DNA of 64,000 bases, from positions 13,558,747-13,622,746 of the forward strand of contig CM072902.1 of assembly GCA_037013685.1 (NCBI GenBank), read 5' to 3'. The stretch comes from Acridotheres tristis (lineage: Eukaryota; Chordata; Aves; Passeriformes; Sturnidae). A program made the translations under genes and the position numbers. The notes under the pieces were generated by a model. It made no database searches. It was not told the origin of the DNA and was given only the letters and a program-made list of their open reading frames with translations. Shown one piece after another: positions 11,508 to 25,527 of the stretch (position 1 is its first letter; every line of letters begins with the position of its first letter).

Positions 11508-14500
11508 AGCCCCAGCCTGTTCTTCCATTGCTGGTGCTGCTTTAAGGCTGCTTTAAGGCAGCTCAGTGCAATTCCCGGGTAGCCCACAGCCCTGCACACA
11601 GCAGCACATCCCTCATTTCCCTCCTCTTCCAGCCCCTGAGGTGTGCCCAGCTGTGCACTCATCCCCCAGACCCCAGGCCTGGCTGCACTGGGGCAGCAGG
11701 AGGTGCTCAGGTGCTCGTGGTGACATTTCTGCACCCCCTGAGAGGTTCCCAAGGTGGGACCCCGGTGGAGCAGCCAGCTGTGTGAGCAATGGCATGTGGA
11801 GCCAGATGTTTACAAATGTTCCATATTAGTCTGACCCTCCTCAGAGTTTAGTCTGTGCTAATATACACAGAAAATTCTTTTTTTGGTGCAAGGTAGAGAA
11901 TTCAGATCATCTCTGTGCTCCAGGCAAAGCAAAGTTTCTTTTTCTGTTCCTTCCTTGGCATAAGTAAACTGGAGGATATCTGGGGTGGGGAATGCCATGG
12001 TGCAGGTGAGCAGTTCCTGTGTCTCTGTGTTCCTGGATTTAGAATGCAGGATTATTTATTGTGGGGACAGATGCATTCCCTCTGGACTTGTTTGCCTCCC
12101 AGCTCATAGTACAAACTGTGAGGCAACTCAGCAGAATTATTGCCACACATTTCATTCACGTGGACTGATGTTTTTCTAAGAAATTGGATTGTGCTTTAAT
12201 GCTTCCTCAACAATTATCCAAAACTGTTAGTGGTCCTGGTCAGGGTCCAGCTCCGAGTGAAGTGTGAGCTCAGCTGAACCCGGAGCGTTTCCAGCACGTT
12301 CCAGAGCTCAGGAGAAGGTGTCCTGGGCTCTCCGAAATGTTCCAGGGCCACCCCCAGCCCAGGGAGCAGCTCCAGGGCAGCCCAGGCTGCTCCCGGACAG
12401 GATTTCTGCTGAGCTCTGCCTGCCAATCCTGGGCTCACTGCTCTCCTCCCCGTGCCCCGAGGCAGGGAAGGTGAAACCCTTCACAAAACAACTGGAGAAA
12501 TCCCCCAGGATTACATTTCTCTGTTTCTGCTGACATCCCTCAGCCAGGGTCTTCTGAGCTGCCCTTAGAGCCACCCCAACCCCGAGCTGTGCCCGGGCTG
12601 AGTCAGGAACCGCTTGTGCTGGAAGGATTGAATGGCTCTGGCAAAGTATTTATAAACCTGTGTGGTATTCTTTAAATGGAAACCTTTTCTTTTGGCATTT
12701 TTACATGGAATGTGTATTTCTTTTACTGTGACACGCTGAATCTGAATGTTCTCAGTGTTGTGTTTCAAAGATGGAACAAGACTCAGGATTTTTTTTATAC
12801 ATGCATGTAGAGGCATTGTATTGAAGAAGAAAATGGATTTTTTTGGCAATCTAGAATATGTTTCTACAGCTTCCTGCCTTGTTTTCTCTGTTGATCACTA
12901 CAACCAGACCCCTCAGCTCTTGGCTTCACTCAGCTCAGTGCCTGAGCCACCTTCTGCTGGTGTTCAGGAATTTCTGGTTCTGTTTCTTGTTCCATGAGCA
13001 GCCACCAGACAGTGCTTGCTGCCTTTGCAGACCAGATGCTGAGAGAGTTCCCCAAAGAGCAGAGTTTGCAGGGTGTGGTTTGTATTGTGATATCCCACCC
13101 AACAAGAGCAAGTTTAATCAGCGTATTTTTAAATTATTTTTGTGCATTCTCTGTGACATTTTGGATCTGTTTTTTTTTTTTTTTTCCTTCTGTTTTCTGT
13201 GAATTGCAATGGATTTAACTGGAAGCTGTGCAAAGAAGTTGAGCAAAGAGTTTTCATAACATTTTTGTTCAACCACCTTTGGTCTGACGTGTGTATTTGA
13301 CAGCACATCTCACACCAAGCAGGAGATTCCACCCTTGGAGAGCAAACAAATGACCTGAGCCTCTGGTGTTGTGTCCTGGCAGACCCTGCAGGAGCCCCAG
13401 GGATAAACAGGCAGCTCTGTGTGGGAGAAATCTTGGGCAATAGCTAAGTGAGCAAGATAATTTAGGAGAAGTGAGCTATTATAATGAGTCCCTGCTGTTA
13501 GGTAAGTGCTGGGTTGATAAACTGCAAGGTGACTCAATCTATTCAAAGCCTTCTGTAGAAAATCACAACAGGAATAGGACTGAAGGGATAACAGAATTCA
13601 AAATAAGACCCAGACAGGTACAGCAAGTGTACAAGGCCAGACTCTGTGAAAAGCTGCATAGCAAAGAGAAATGCATGCAGAGGCCAGCAGTGAGTGTATC
13701 TGCACTGAGCAGTGCCCACATCTCAGTCTGGAGCTCCCAGGTTTGAGTGAATTCACCTTCCTGCACCTCTCAAACAGGCTGAACGTGCTGGTTCTCCTTC
13801 CTTCCTTAGGGGCAAACAGGACATGCAGTGACCTCTCACAGCTGCCAGGCAGCTCGAAGCTGTTCTAAGGCACCAAGGGGAAACTTCAGAGTTTGCTGTT
13901 TATCAAATGCACAAAGGGTGAGGATGAAGTGGTTGAGGAGTAAAATAATGCAGGACCTTGTGGCAAGAGCTGGAGATGGGATGGACCAGGCAGATGGAAA
14001 GATGGGAATAAATCAGTCACTCTGTAAGGTGGGGAGAGCAGCAGGCTCTTGTAGAGGTGACCCCCAGATCAGCTAAAGGTGTGTGAGCATTCCTGAGAAG
14101 GGGCTTTAGGAATGCAGAGTTTATATTGTGAAAAATAAGAAGTCTTGTGTAAAAGTTCTGCTGGACCTGTTACTTCCTAGGGATGAGTTCAGTTTCTTCT
14201 AAAGTATCCTGAGGTTGGTTTTGTCTGATCCATATTGGAGATGGATTCATGAACTGCTTTGGGGCATGATTCAAGAGAGCAAAGCTGAGGTACTGAGGAT
14301 GTGCTGGGGCCCAGCAGCCCTTTCTGCCTGCACCAGCTGCTCCTCCAGCACAATTCCTGAGTGTTTCCCCTCAGGAGAGCCTCAGTCAATGGCCAGCTGA
14401 GCTCCAGTGGCACAGTGCTGTGTCCTCTCAAAAAACAACAGCACCTCCTCGTTATCCGTGTTTGCTGCACCAGAAATCTGTCATGCCAGCTGTTCTGTCA

Positions 14501-15090
14501 CTGCAGGCACTCAGAGGTTTCACCTTCAGTTACCTCTCTGAGGAATTAATTCCTGTCCAGGAGGAGCAGGTGCCTGACCTGGGGCTGTGAGCAGAGCACC
14601 AGACGTCACTGCTGTGTCCAAACAGTTCTGGTTGTTAATAGTTGTTCATTTAATTGAGGTGATGTTCTCTCTGTCTGGGTGATCATCAGCCTTATTTCTC
14701 CACAGAAAAGAGATAACTCAACCTTTTAAATCATCCTTCTCCTTCATGCCTCTCTTCTTTTCCCAAGACTTCAGAACAAATTGTGCACTGGCAGTTGGAT
14801 AATTACAATTATAATTAATGATAATGTACCTGTGCTTGTCATGCAGGTTTTCTGCCTTTCTGTGTTAAAACCCCTGAGTTCCCCAAGGGCCATCAGCTCT
14901 TTCAGTGGCTCCTGTCTCCTAAATCCCCAAACATCTGGATTTTTGGTGAATATTTCAGACCTAAACACAACAAAACCATTTAATGTATACTTGAAGTTTT
15001 GAGGGTCTTTTGCATTTTTTTTTTGCTGTTGGGCAGGGTTTTATCTGGGGCAAAGTGTTGCACACCCCATGGTGGAGTGTTCCCCCAGAA
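11508..15090. other. Non-coding, unique sequence
   Basis: No array, RNA gene or recognisable mobile element was seen. A tract ctcctcttccag at about 11622-11633 looks like an acceptor, but the sequence after it encodes nothing I can match. Poly-T runs lie at about 13170-13186. Confidence 0.45.
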
Positions 15091-15196
15091 AGCTTTGCTT
15101 TTCAAAGCTGAGCTTTGCTTTTCAAACTGAGCTTTGCTTTTCAAACTGAGCTTTGCTTTTCAAAGCTGAGCTTTGCTTTTCAAACTGAGCTTTGCT
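15091..15196. repeat. Five-unit tandem repeat (agctttgcttttcaaactg)
   Basis: There are five copies of a 20-22 bp unit, agctttgcttttcaaactg or the same with tcaaagctg. It ends in gagctttgctgctggg. Confidence 0.9.
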
Positions 15197-18100
15197 GCTG
15201 GGCTGCTCCTGGCTCCAGTGAGCACGTTCAGGCACTGCCAGGGTTGGGGTGCATTGGGAACTGCACAGAGTGTGATTCTGGAATGTTCTGAGCTCACAGA
15301 GATCCCAAACAGTGCTCCAGGAGTCACCGAAGAGCCTTGGGAATCCAGAATGAATAAAAGGCTTTTCTGCTCCCAGCATTTCCCCTTAGGCAAGGCTCTC
15401 TCCTCTCCCTGGCATGCTCGTGCCCAGAGTGTGTCTGAATTTCTGTGCAGGGTCCCTGGGACAGCTCTCAGTGCCCCACTGCACATCCCTGGCCCTGCAG
15501 AGAGCTTTGTAGGACAGGTCTGCTGGGCAGGCATTGACTGAAACTGCTCGAGGATTCTGTGTCACCTCATTCTCTTTTTATTCCATACCACACAGTGCAG
15601 CTCAGTCACCCTCTGATCTATCTGATGTTGTCACTGTTTGGTTTTTTTTCCCTTTAGGACATTCCAAGCCCCTCTATCCTTATCTTGCCCCGTTTTCCCT
15701 GTGTTTAAGAGCACAAATGACCCCAGGATTGGTGGCACCCCTCACCTCAGGCACAGCTGCTGCTTTGAGCCCAGCCCTCTCCAGGACTGCCCTGCCAGGC
15801 TGGAAAATCCTTTCAGCAGCGCCTAAAACATCGGGGTGTTATCAGCTTTACTCTCACCCTAAATCCCAACCACAGCCCCGGACCAGCCCAGGACAAACTA
15901 AAACCTCCCTGGGGAAGGGAAGGTGGCACGAGTGAGCAGCAGAGAAATGCTGAATTCACATTGCACAGCATCAGCCCGGGGAATGAGGATCGTGAGGGAC
16001 AAGAAATCCCCCACGCCCTGCTCTTAATTTATTTTAAACAGCAAAACAAATGAAACCAAATTAAACTCGTAAGTCATGGCGTGGGCAGCGTCCAAGAAAA
16101 TGTCAGTTCCAATAAAATATGACAAATAAAAGTATTGGCATAAACTCCAAGGATTTCTATCACTGGCACCACAATAAGACCTTCTTTAGTTGATCTTGAG
16201 ACATGACTCAAAATGTGAAGAATGAGAATATAAATATAAATAAAGGGAATTTTTTTCTAAATGCTGAAAGGGTTATTTTTAACACAGTAAACATTTTCAT
16301 TTCAAGGTAACACTAATCAGTGCAACTGGAATAACTTTTCAGAGGGTTTAGCACAACCAGCTGAAGTATTCAAAATAATCTGTGCAGAGCTGTCATGGAG
16401 CTGGATTAAATAGATTATTATACTGATCAGATTATAATAACCCAGAGCATCATTCACAGCCTTCATAATGAGCTCTTGCTAATGACTTCTGTATTACTTT
16501 TCCTTAGATATAACACTTCTGGGGAGGAGAGAATTTCTTTTTCACAATATAAACTCTGCACTCATATTTTTCATTCGTGGCAATGAATTTTTGTTCTGTA
16601 GCACCAGAGATATTTTTCATCCTTTAATTAAATAACATCAGTGTTCAAATAACAGACACTGCCTGTCAAAGAGTACAGTGCAGTCATTCCAGTGATCTCC
16701 ACCAGAATAATTACCCTACAATCAAGCTGTAATTTGCCTTTTCAAGCAGACTGAATGATCCAGATTGATTGAAAAACAAAAAAAAAAAAAAAGGAGCTGC
16801 TTTTTTAATAGAAAAAAAGAGATGTTCATTTCACATTCTGTATTTTTTTTAAGTAATTAGTCATGAGATGTCATTTGGCTAATCTGAAACAGCTTCTGCC
16901 ACCCCCAGGGCTGGTTGTGACAATCCCCACCAGGTTCTGCTGCTGGGAGCTCCAGTGGGTTTGTGTCAGTGATTGACACAAGGAGATTTCTGTGACCTGC
17001 CCACAAGGAGATTTCTCCTGTCCCCAAAATGGAATTATTGGACCCAGACAGTGAATTGCTCCAAGTGTCCCTGTCAGGCCCCTTCTCCACTTTGGGATAA
17101 ATTCCTTTCCCAAATCCTTTTTCCTGTTCTGGTGCCAGGTAAAGGAAGGAGCCCTGGGCTCCTCAGCTGGGAGGCTCTGCAGTGTCTCCCTGCCCTGGGC
17201 TCAGCTTTCCCCGAGTGCAGATTGTTCCAAAACGCTGGATCCAGGAGGGTTTGGGTTTCCCACCCTGATCAGACCATGCTCCTCGAGTTCTTTGTGCAGC
17301 TCTGGGAGCCCTGGGCAGTTCTGCTCCTTCTGCAGCATTTGAGGCTGCCCTTGCACACACAGAAAGGGTCACTGGTGCCTTTACAATCATTGGTTATTTC
17401 CAGTCCTGTAAATGTATTTTTTTTCCTTATTTCCTTATTTAATTTTTTTTTAATTTAAAATTCTTTAAATTTCTGGTTCATCCTGCTTCTTATGAAATCT
17501 TAATGCTGTAAAAGATCTCTCTTCAATAGCTGTCTGTTTAAATCAAAATATTTAATCTGAGAAAAATTGTGTTGTATGATCAGAACACCGAGAGCAGGAA
17601 AAAGCTGACAGACAAATGGGTGTTTTATGGAAAGTTGGGAGGGTGACAGAAAAATGTATGGAGAGAAAAGTCTCAAGCAAACAAAAGATTTGGCCAGCAA
17701 GTTAAAGTTTAAAGCCATTTCTTCCAGAAACCCCTGAAGGTTTTGTGGAATAAGGCAATTTCTTCAGTCCTGACACTGTAAGAGCATGGGAAATTGGAAT
17801 AAAATTAATAAAAATGAAAACTATGCAAACCTTTGCTCACACTCCGAACCAAACAGTTCCCACATTTTGATGAAATTCAGAAGGTGTTGCTGCCTGGCAG
17901 TGCCTGTGGGGTCTGCACTGCTGCTCTGGCCTTGAGCTGGGCAGAGATTTCCATTCCTGCCTGGGGGGACAAGGTGCTGCAGGAGAGGGGCAGCGTTCCC
18001 GTGCTGTGCCAGGGCCAGATGTGCTCCAAGCCAACCGTGCAGTTCTGGGGGTGTGCCCCACTTGTCTGAGCTTTCTAAAGCTAAAATAAGAAGGCAGACT

Positions 18101-21100
18101 GGAAATTATCTGGTTTGGGTAGAGTTCATCTCTCTGCCAGTACACCACTCTTCATTTTTTTCCCTTTCCTGTGATATTCCTGCCCCAGTTTTAAACAGGA
18201 GCCCTCAGAAAATCTGTTCAGTCCCAGGGAGCTGCCAGGGACCTTCCTGTGACACCAAACCTGGGAGTTCTGCTGCTCTGGGGCCCTTCAGGGATTCATC
18301 CCTTCCAGCTGGGATGGAATTCCTCTCGGGATCTTGGCTTTTGTTCCAGCTCTGAAACAAAAGTGGGGACGTTCCCCTGCCAGCTTCTCTTGCTTTCATT
18401 GTTTAACTGCAGTTTTTAAGGGTGCTGCTGAATCAAAGCATAAATTGCTTTTGGTGATAATAGCAGTAAATCTGCTTTCTGTGAGGGTGAATATTAAGAT
18501 GAGTCTGTTTGCATATGAAGCTTATTTTCATCTATTTCCCCCGTGCTTTTACTGCCTTCTGGTCCCTCAATTAGGGCTTCTGTGGTTTCCTTGATCATTA
18601 TGGTTGTGAACTGCAGCTGTGCAAAGTGAGGGTTTGTGGTCACAAAGGGAAAGTGAAAAGATATTTTTACACTGACCAAGCCTTTGATATCTAAACCAAA
18701 TTTCTGGACCTGGCACCATCTACTTCTGTAACTATTTAAATGTAGTTGGGTCACTTGGATCAGATACAAAGAGCTATGGTGAGTTATGTCAAGAAGGGAA
18801 ATAGTCAATAATAATTCAGTTTGCCCATCTGTGAAATGGACACAACGACCTTTCAGCTGTTTCTGTCCTTAACCATTAACCATTCAATTCTGTTAATTGT
18901 GTCTTCAGAGCTGAGGCTGGGTGTGCCCAGTGCTTGGCAGGCTGGCACTGGGCACGGAGAGTTTTGGGTGCATTGCTGCCCTGCTGGTTGGAATTAATTG
19001 CTGGATCATTTGTGGTGTTGTTTCTGAGAAATCTTCCTCTTGCAGTATTTTAAAAAGCCCAAACAATTCCCCATCCCCACCTCCCAGTAAGGTCTGACCC
19101 CAGCAAAGGCCCCACAAGGCACTGCCTCTCCAGGGCTTGGGATTGTTCTGGGGAAAAGCAAGAGAACAAACTGCAAACACCTCCCCGAGCTGCTGCTTCC
19201 CACATCCCACAGAATTTACTGCTTGCTTTGTGCCCGTTCCTCATCGTCTTCGAGTCGGGTATTTATTATTCAGCTTGCTAGTGGGATCTTCGGGGAGGAA
19301 AGTGTTGCACGAAATGAATCACTAAGTTGTATCTAAAATGATTTCCTGGCGGTTCCGTGGTTTCAGCTCCAGCTCTTGCACACCGTGGCGTGTCAGGGAC
19401 ATGGCACAGCCTCAGCTTTGCTCAGGTGCTTTGTGTCTGGGATTCATGGAGCTCTACTCCAGTTTTATTTATTGGAACTTTGGTCTCTTGGAGGAACTTC
19501 AGGGCAAAATTTATTCTCTGTTAAAGTCACTGTGCTAACACGAAGAGACTGAGACTGGAAAAGCCACCGTGCTCCTTCTGGTTTCTACTGCAGAAATTGC
19601 TCTTCTTCTTCCCTTTTCCCTCCCTTCCTGACCCAGACAAAGAGCCTGGGTGTTTTCATAGCAGTGCCCGGTGCCCCTGAGCCCTGTGCAGGGAATCTCC
19701 CCCTCCGGGGCTGGGTCCCAGACCTGGAATCCCCTGGGGAATGTTTTCCCTTCCCCCTGTGAATCCCCAAATTCTGCTCCCCCTCTGGCACTCCTGGCAC
19801 CCAGACCATTCTCAGCAGAGGCTGCAGTGACCAGGGGAGCACCAGAAAATGGTTTCTTTGGTTTAACTCAATTTTTCTCCAAGTCCTGAGGAACAGCTGA
19901 ACTGGGGTGGAACCTTTCTCCAGCCCAATTTACAACTCCTGTTCTTTTAGTCCTTTTTACTGCCACAGATGAGGTTGTTTGACTTACAGTTTAAGACATG
20001 TTTTGGGAGAAAAATCACTGTATATAAGTGAGAGATATTATTATTACTATTTTGAGGTTCTCCATAACTTTCATGGCTTATAGGCTGTCAGCATTTTCTT
20101 TAGAAGCTCTGTATTTCAGGTGCCTCACTTTGGCCTTGAAGCTGTTCTCAAAGTTAAAAGCTGAAATACCAAAAAACCATCTCAAAGCAAAGCTGCTTCC
20201 CTTCTCTCTCTTTTTCTGTAAAATGAAAACAAGATCTTTAGAAACCTTGACACCACAAAGACACGGATAAATGAATGTCACTGTTGGCTTCGGGGAAGTT
20301 TCTCTTTTATTTTAATGCAAATCTCGGGGAGTCCCCACCCCATTAGGGCTGATCCTGTGGCTCACTTGAATTTTCACCTGATCCTCCTGCCACCAAAACC
20401 AGTGAACAAACTCCCTTTGCTGGGAAAGAGGAGAGGCTTGGTAAAGCAGGAGAGCAGCTGCTTTATTTCTATAAATAAATATTTCTGTTTCACAGGGGGA
20501 ATGTGCAGAAGACAAATGCCATTTCCTTGGGAAGGTGGGAGACAAATGCACCTGCAGGAGCCAGTGGACACCCCTGAGCACTGCCCTGTGTCCTCGGGCA
20601 CCCTGAATTAACACTTTTCTTCATTGCATGTAGGATAAAACCAAGGGAATGTGACCCAGAGGAGAAACATCAAAATGTCTTGAAATGCCACAGGACTTTT
20701 GTTCAAAATGAGGGGACAGCTTTTTGATCACTCAGTGATGTATTCGGGGAGATGGTGTGGGAAATTCAGGCTTTTCAATGTTTTTATTCTTAGAGTTTTG
20801 TGGCGTTTACTGGACTGCAGTGCCCAGTCTCTCTGCTGAGTGGGCAAGGGCTCAGCTCAGCTGGAATGTTCCCCAGCAAACTGCAAATCCCTGCTGGTGG
20901 AAAAGCAGCCTGCACCTTTGGGAAAGGGATACAGGTGGAGGCCAAGGTGGAGTCCAGGAGTGGGAAGGGCCCTTGCAGGGAGCAGCTGCTTTTCTTCCAG
21001 CATCCCCTGAGAATTCTGCTCCTTTGGATGGGCAAGTTCACATTTGTAAGCATTTGGGAAATCTGTACCTGAGCCAATCAAAACCAAAACACTGGGAGAT

Positions 21101-22010
21101 GGTGTAACCTGGAAAAAACCCCCAAAATGTGGCTGTGCAGAGGCCCCCACCTCTGTGCTGTAAAGGATTTTGTGCTGAAAAGCCCTTGAGCTGGCAGCCC
21201 CTGCTGGTAATGGGATCCTGGGGAGTCTGGAGCCTCTGAGGGTGTTAATAAGGAATTCTGCTGGCTCTGTAACTGAGACAGTGAGCCAAAACTCCTTTAA
21301 ACCCAGGGAAAGCCCAGCTGGCTCTGCTGTGTTTGTGATCGAGCCCCGAGTTGTGCAATGAAGTTCATGGGCAGGCTCAGCTGGACGGACAGACAGACAG
21401 ACACGGGGCTTGTGTGACAGCTCAGCCCCAGCCCCCCGGGCCCCAGTGCAGCACAGAGGGATGGAGCTGCTGGCAGGAGTCACGAGGAGCTGCCTTCCAT
21501 TGTCCACAGCTGCTTTTCCAGGTGTTTTACTGAAGGTAAAACCTCCCTGAACGCCCCGACTCACCTGAGACATCGGGCGTGGCTCTTCCTGCCCTGCTCA
21601 GGTTCAGTATGGAAACAGCTCCTTTGGGGGGATTCTGCCAAGGCAAACCATGGGGAAAAAAAAAAAAGTAAGCTGGGCAGGATCAATATTTTGCTGGTGG
21701 AAAGGAGCAGAAATGAAGCATTAGTGTGTAAAAAAGAAATAAGAGAGCTGCCAGTGCTACTGAAGCCCTGGTGGAAGTGCTCAGAGGATTCCCTGAGCTG
21801 CTGATTGCCCTCCACTGTGAGCACTGGGGATACCACACGGATTGAGGAGGCATCAGGGATAATTCTCTTGGTAAATGATATCTCAGATGGGATTTTGCTA
21901 CTTTTGAAAGTTTTATTTTCTTTCATTCCTTGCAATTCTCTCTGTGCTCTGAGACAGGTGAGAGACTCCTCGTGTGCATGGCTGAGTCCAAGAGGAGAGG
22001 GCTGGGATTT
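15197..22010. other. Non-coding, unique sequence
   Basis: This is the longest array-free stretch (6.8 kb). The part from about 16020 to 16860 is AT-rich, unique and dense in TAAT and ATTA cores, the composition often seen in conserved intronic enhancers. The rest is mixed. Small A-runs lie at 16776-16792 and 21656-21667, and a short (acag)n at about 21395-21407. No exon was recognised. Confidence 0.45.
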
Positions 22011-22057
22011 CTCTTCTCCTTCTCCTTCTCCTTCTCCTTCTCCTTCTCCTTCTCTCT
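22011..22057. repeat. (CTTCTC)n microsatellite
   Basis: About seven ttctcc hexamers form a pure pyrimidine strand of nearly 50 bp. Confidence 0.9.
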
Positions 22058-23643
22058 GGTCTCTTCCTCAGCCTCTCCTTTTGGATTCTGTGTAGCACGA
22101 GGGGACCATAATGAAAGGCTGGCCATAAACCAGAAGATTGCCTTTAAATTACATTTCTTTTCTTTGCATTGGTGCTCGGGGCTGTTCCACTCTGGTGGTT
22201 TATGGTGGGCACAGCCTGGGCTGTCCCTGCAGTGATGTGATGCCAGGCTGGAGGGGTTTGGTGCTGCAGCAAAGCCTGTGTGTGCAGGGCAGCCCCAGGG
22301 TCCCCGAGATTGCCTTGGTGCCCCTGGGGCTCCTCTGTGCTGCAGAGCATCCAAACACCTCTGGGGAAGGTGGATTTGCTCCTCTGCTCCATTTTAGAAA
22401 TGCTTGAGTTGGAATTAGCACAAGGGTTTGTGGCAGAGCCTCTCATGGGTGCAGGAAATGACCTGGTGTTTTTGTAATAAATCACCTTTTATGTCTCGAT
22501 GAGCAGTGGATGGCAGCAGCACAGGGCAGACAGGCACAGCCTGGGCCATTTTTGGTTATGAGGGCACTAAAAACGTTCTGAAGTTGTAAGTCATGCTTGG
22601 AAGGAATCTCTTGACTTATTTGGATTGTGTATCACTCTGTGACAGGTTAGCCATCATCTCTTTAATAAAAAATACATTTATTTTGTAGGCTGTCAGCCAC
22701 TTATTATTTATAAAGAGGTCTTAATTGGAAGTGTTGTCCCATTGGAAATATTCCCATGAACGCTAGCAAGAACGTTTCCAAAAATAACATGTTTAGCAAA
22801 AGAAAGAAATCTTCACACTCTGTAAAACCCCCTGGACTGGCACTCAGATGACACTGGAAGAGTTGCTGCAATGCTGGGAGACGCTGTGCTCCTAAAAAGG
22901 GGCTTTGCTCTCGCTTTTAATAACTCCAGGTCACAGCAGGGGGGTTGAGAAAAAAGGGATTTACCTCAGGGGATCGTGCCTTGTACCCACTGCAGCCCCC
23001 GGAGTTTCCCCTGGGCTCAGCAGGAGCAGCCTCTGAGCCCTGGGCAGCTCCTGGCACGCAGCAGCTTCGCTGAAGGCTTGGGATTTTTGGTTTGTAACTT
23101 TTCTGATGGCCTTCAGAATTATCCCAGTAAATTAAATTGTGCACTCAGCCGTCTCTGTTTACATCTGATTACGGCTTTATTAGATCCAAAAGCATTTCCA
23201 CTATTTGGGCAATGTATTTTCCTTAAAGAAGAAGTGAGACAAGAAAGGACCCCAACTTTTGCAGGGTGGCTGCGTCCCACCCAGAATGTCACACTCGGGT
23301 ACAGCAGGTAACTGCTTATTAAAACTCCAGGTTTCCATGAGGACACATTCCCTGAAGAGCAAGAAAGAGAAAGGAAAGGAGGGCAGCAGTGCTGCCGTTG
23401 AAGGGAGAAAATCATTTCTCCTCCTTTGCCCGTTTCCAGTTGCTGTCCTGACTGACGGGCGGGAGTTTGGAGCGTTTGCAGAGCCCTGCTGAGCCCCGGG
23501 GCTGCCCTGCTCAGCCCGAGGCATCCACAGGGCTCTGGGAAAGTCTGAGCTGCGGGGGCAGCAGGGCTGGGACTGAGCGACCCCGGAGCTGCCCCGAGGG
23601 GCAACGGGCACCTGGAGGCAGGAGCCAGCCTGGGGGAGGCTGG
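22058..23643. other. Non-coding, unique sequence
   Basis: No array or gene was seen. The part at 22590-22800 is AT-rich and unique (ctctttaataaaaaatac, ccacttattatttataaa) and could be regulatory, but this is weak. Confidence 0.45.
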
Positions 23644-24826
23644 GCTTTGTGCTCCCTGCCATCCACCTGGGGATTTGGGGTTTGTGCTCCCTGCCATCCC
23701 CATGGGGATTTGGGGTTTGTGCTCCCTGCCATCCCCATGGGGAGGTTTGGGGTTTGTGCTCCCTGCCATCCCCATGGGGAGGTTTGGGCTTTGTGCTCCC
23801 TGCCATCCCCATGGAGATTTGGGGTTTGTGCTCCCTGCCATCCCCATGGGGATTTGGGGTTTGTGCTCCCTGCCATCCCCATGGGGAGGTTTGGGGTTTG
23901 TGCTCCCTGCCATCCCCATGGGGATTTGGGGTTTGTGCTCCCTGCCATCCCCCTGGGGATTTGGGCTTTGTGCTCCCTGCCATCCCCCTGGGGATTTGGG
24001 CTTTGTGCTCCCTGCCATCCCCATGGGGATTTGGGGTTTGTGCTCCCTGCCATCCCCATGGGGAGATTTGGGGCTTTGTGCTCCCTGCCATCCCCATGGG
24101 GAGATTTGGGCTTTGTGCTCCCTGCCATCCCCATGGGGAGATTTGGGGCTTTGTGCTCCCTGCCATCCCCCTGGGGATTTGGGGTTTGTGCTCCCTGCCA
24201 TCCCCATGGGGAGATTTGGGATTTGTGCTCCCTGCCATCCCCATGGGGAGATTTGGGGTTTGTGCTCGCTGCCATCCCCATGGGGAGATGTGGGCTTTGT
24301 GCTCTCTGTCATGCCCCTGGGGAGGTTTGGGGCTTTGTGCTCCCTGCCATCCCCATGGAGATTTGGGGTTTGTGCTCCCTGCCATCCCCATGGAGATTTG
24401 GGGTTTGTGCTCCCTGCCATCCCCATGGGGATTTGGGCTTTGTGCTCCCTGCCATCCCCATGGGGAGGTTTGGGGATTTGTGCTCCCTGCCATCCCCATG
24501 GGGAGGTTTGGGGGTTTGTGCTCCCTGCCATCCCCATGGGGAGATGTGGGCTTTGTGCTCTCTGTCATGCCCCTGGGGAGGTTTGGGGCTTTGTGCTCCC
24601 TGCCATCCCTATGGGGATTTGGGGTTTGTGCTCCCTGCCATCCCTGTGGAGAGATTTGAGGGTTTTCTCCCATTCTTGCATTCCCTGCCATCCCTATGGA
24701 GGTTTTGGGGTTTTCTCTCATCCCTGCACTCCCTGCTATCCCTATGGGAGGATTTGGGGTTTGTGCTCCCTGCCATCCCTATGGGAGGATTTGGGGTTTT
24801 ATTCCATCCCTGCACTCCCTGCCATC
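23644..24826. repeat. 35-38 bp minisatellite, about 33 units
   Basis: Each unit runs tttgtgctccctgccatccc, catgggga, then gatttgggg, gaggtttgggg or gagatttgggg. The length varies because of the optional ga or gagg. The last units (from about 24640) are degenerate. Both strands stay open in several frames (up to 506 codons on minus). The peptides are pure repeat (GDGREHK, LPAIPMG) and I see no gene. Confidence 0.95.
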
Positions 24827-25420
24827 TGGCACCCTGCTGCTTCCTGGGAATGAAAAATGACACAAAAGGGTTGTGTGGATTTCATCCCCATTCATGCAGC
24901 AGACTGAAAGACAACTCATGTTTGGCAAATGTGCAGGAATGGGAGAAATGATTCAAATCAGAGGGAAAAAATCGAAATGTTCTCAAGAGAGGAGTTGGGG
25001 GTTTTTTTTCCCCACAACGAAAAGAAAAAAAAAATTAAAATGCAGTAATGGAAACCCATCAGCTTAATCCTTGAGAGATCTGGTCAGGAGAGCGTAATAT
25101 CTTAACGAGGTGCTAAGATCTAAGCAATGATCTTGCACAGGGTGTGTTACATGTCTCTGCAGCTCATGAGGCATTGTGGAGGAGAGGTTTTATCTCTGGA
25201 GGATGAACTTAGGCCCAGCTGGGTGTTGGATCTGCACTGATCCACTCCTCATCCCCCTGGCCGTGGCTCCTCTCTTTTATTTGTTGACTCAGGACAGCAG
25301 CTGTAACTTATTAAAGCGATAGGAAAGTTGCCTTTTTGTGGGGGTGACTTTCAGTTTTCAGATCATTTTCTCTCTGTGGCTGCCTGCGTGCCAGAACTGG
25401 AGCAAGTAGAGCTGGGTGTG
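24827..25420. other. Non-coding, unique sequence
   Basis: A short unique stretch between arrays, with a T run at about 25000-25010 followed by an A run at about 25026-25034. Nothing else was recognised. Confidence 0.45.
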
Positions 25421-25513
25421 TGTCCATCCCATCCCATCCATCCCATTGTGCCCATCCCATTGTGCCCATCCCATTGTGCCCATCCCATCCATCCCCCTGT
25501 GCCCATCCCAGGT
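25421..25513. repeat. Short repeat of cccatcccattgtgc
   Basis: The left end is catcc pentamers, followed by 15-bp units cccatcccattgtgc and a degenerate right end with cccctgtgcccatcccag. Confidence 0.85.
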
Positions 25514-25527
25514 GTGTGAACACAGGC

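Noticed and set aside
23119..24951. Open frames of up to 506 codons on both strands
   Set aside because: They follow from the stop-free 35-38 bp repeat and overlap each other in several frames on both strands.
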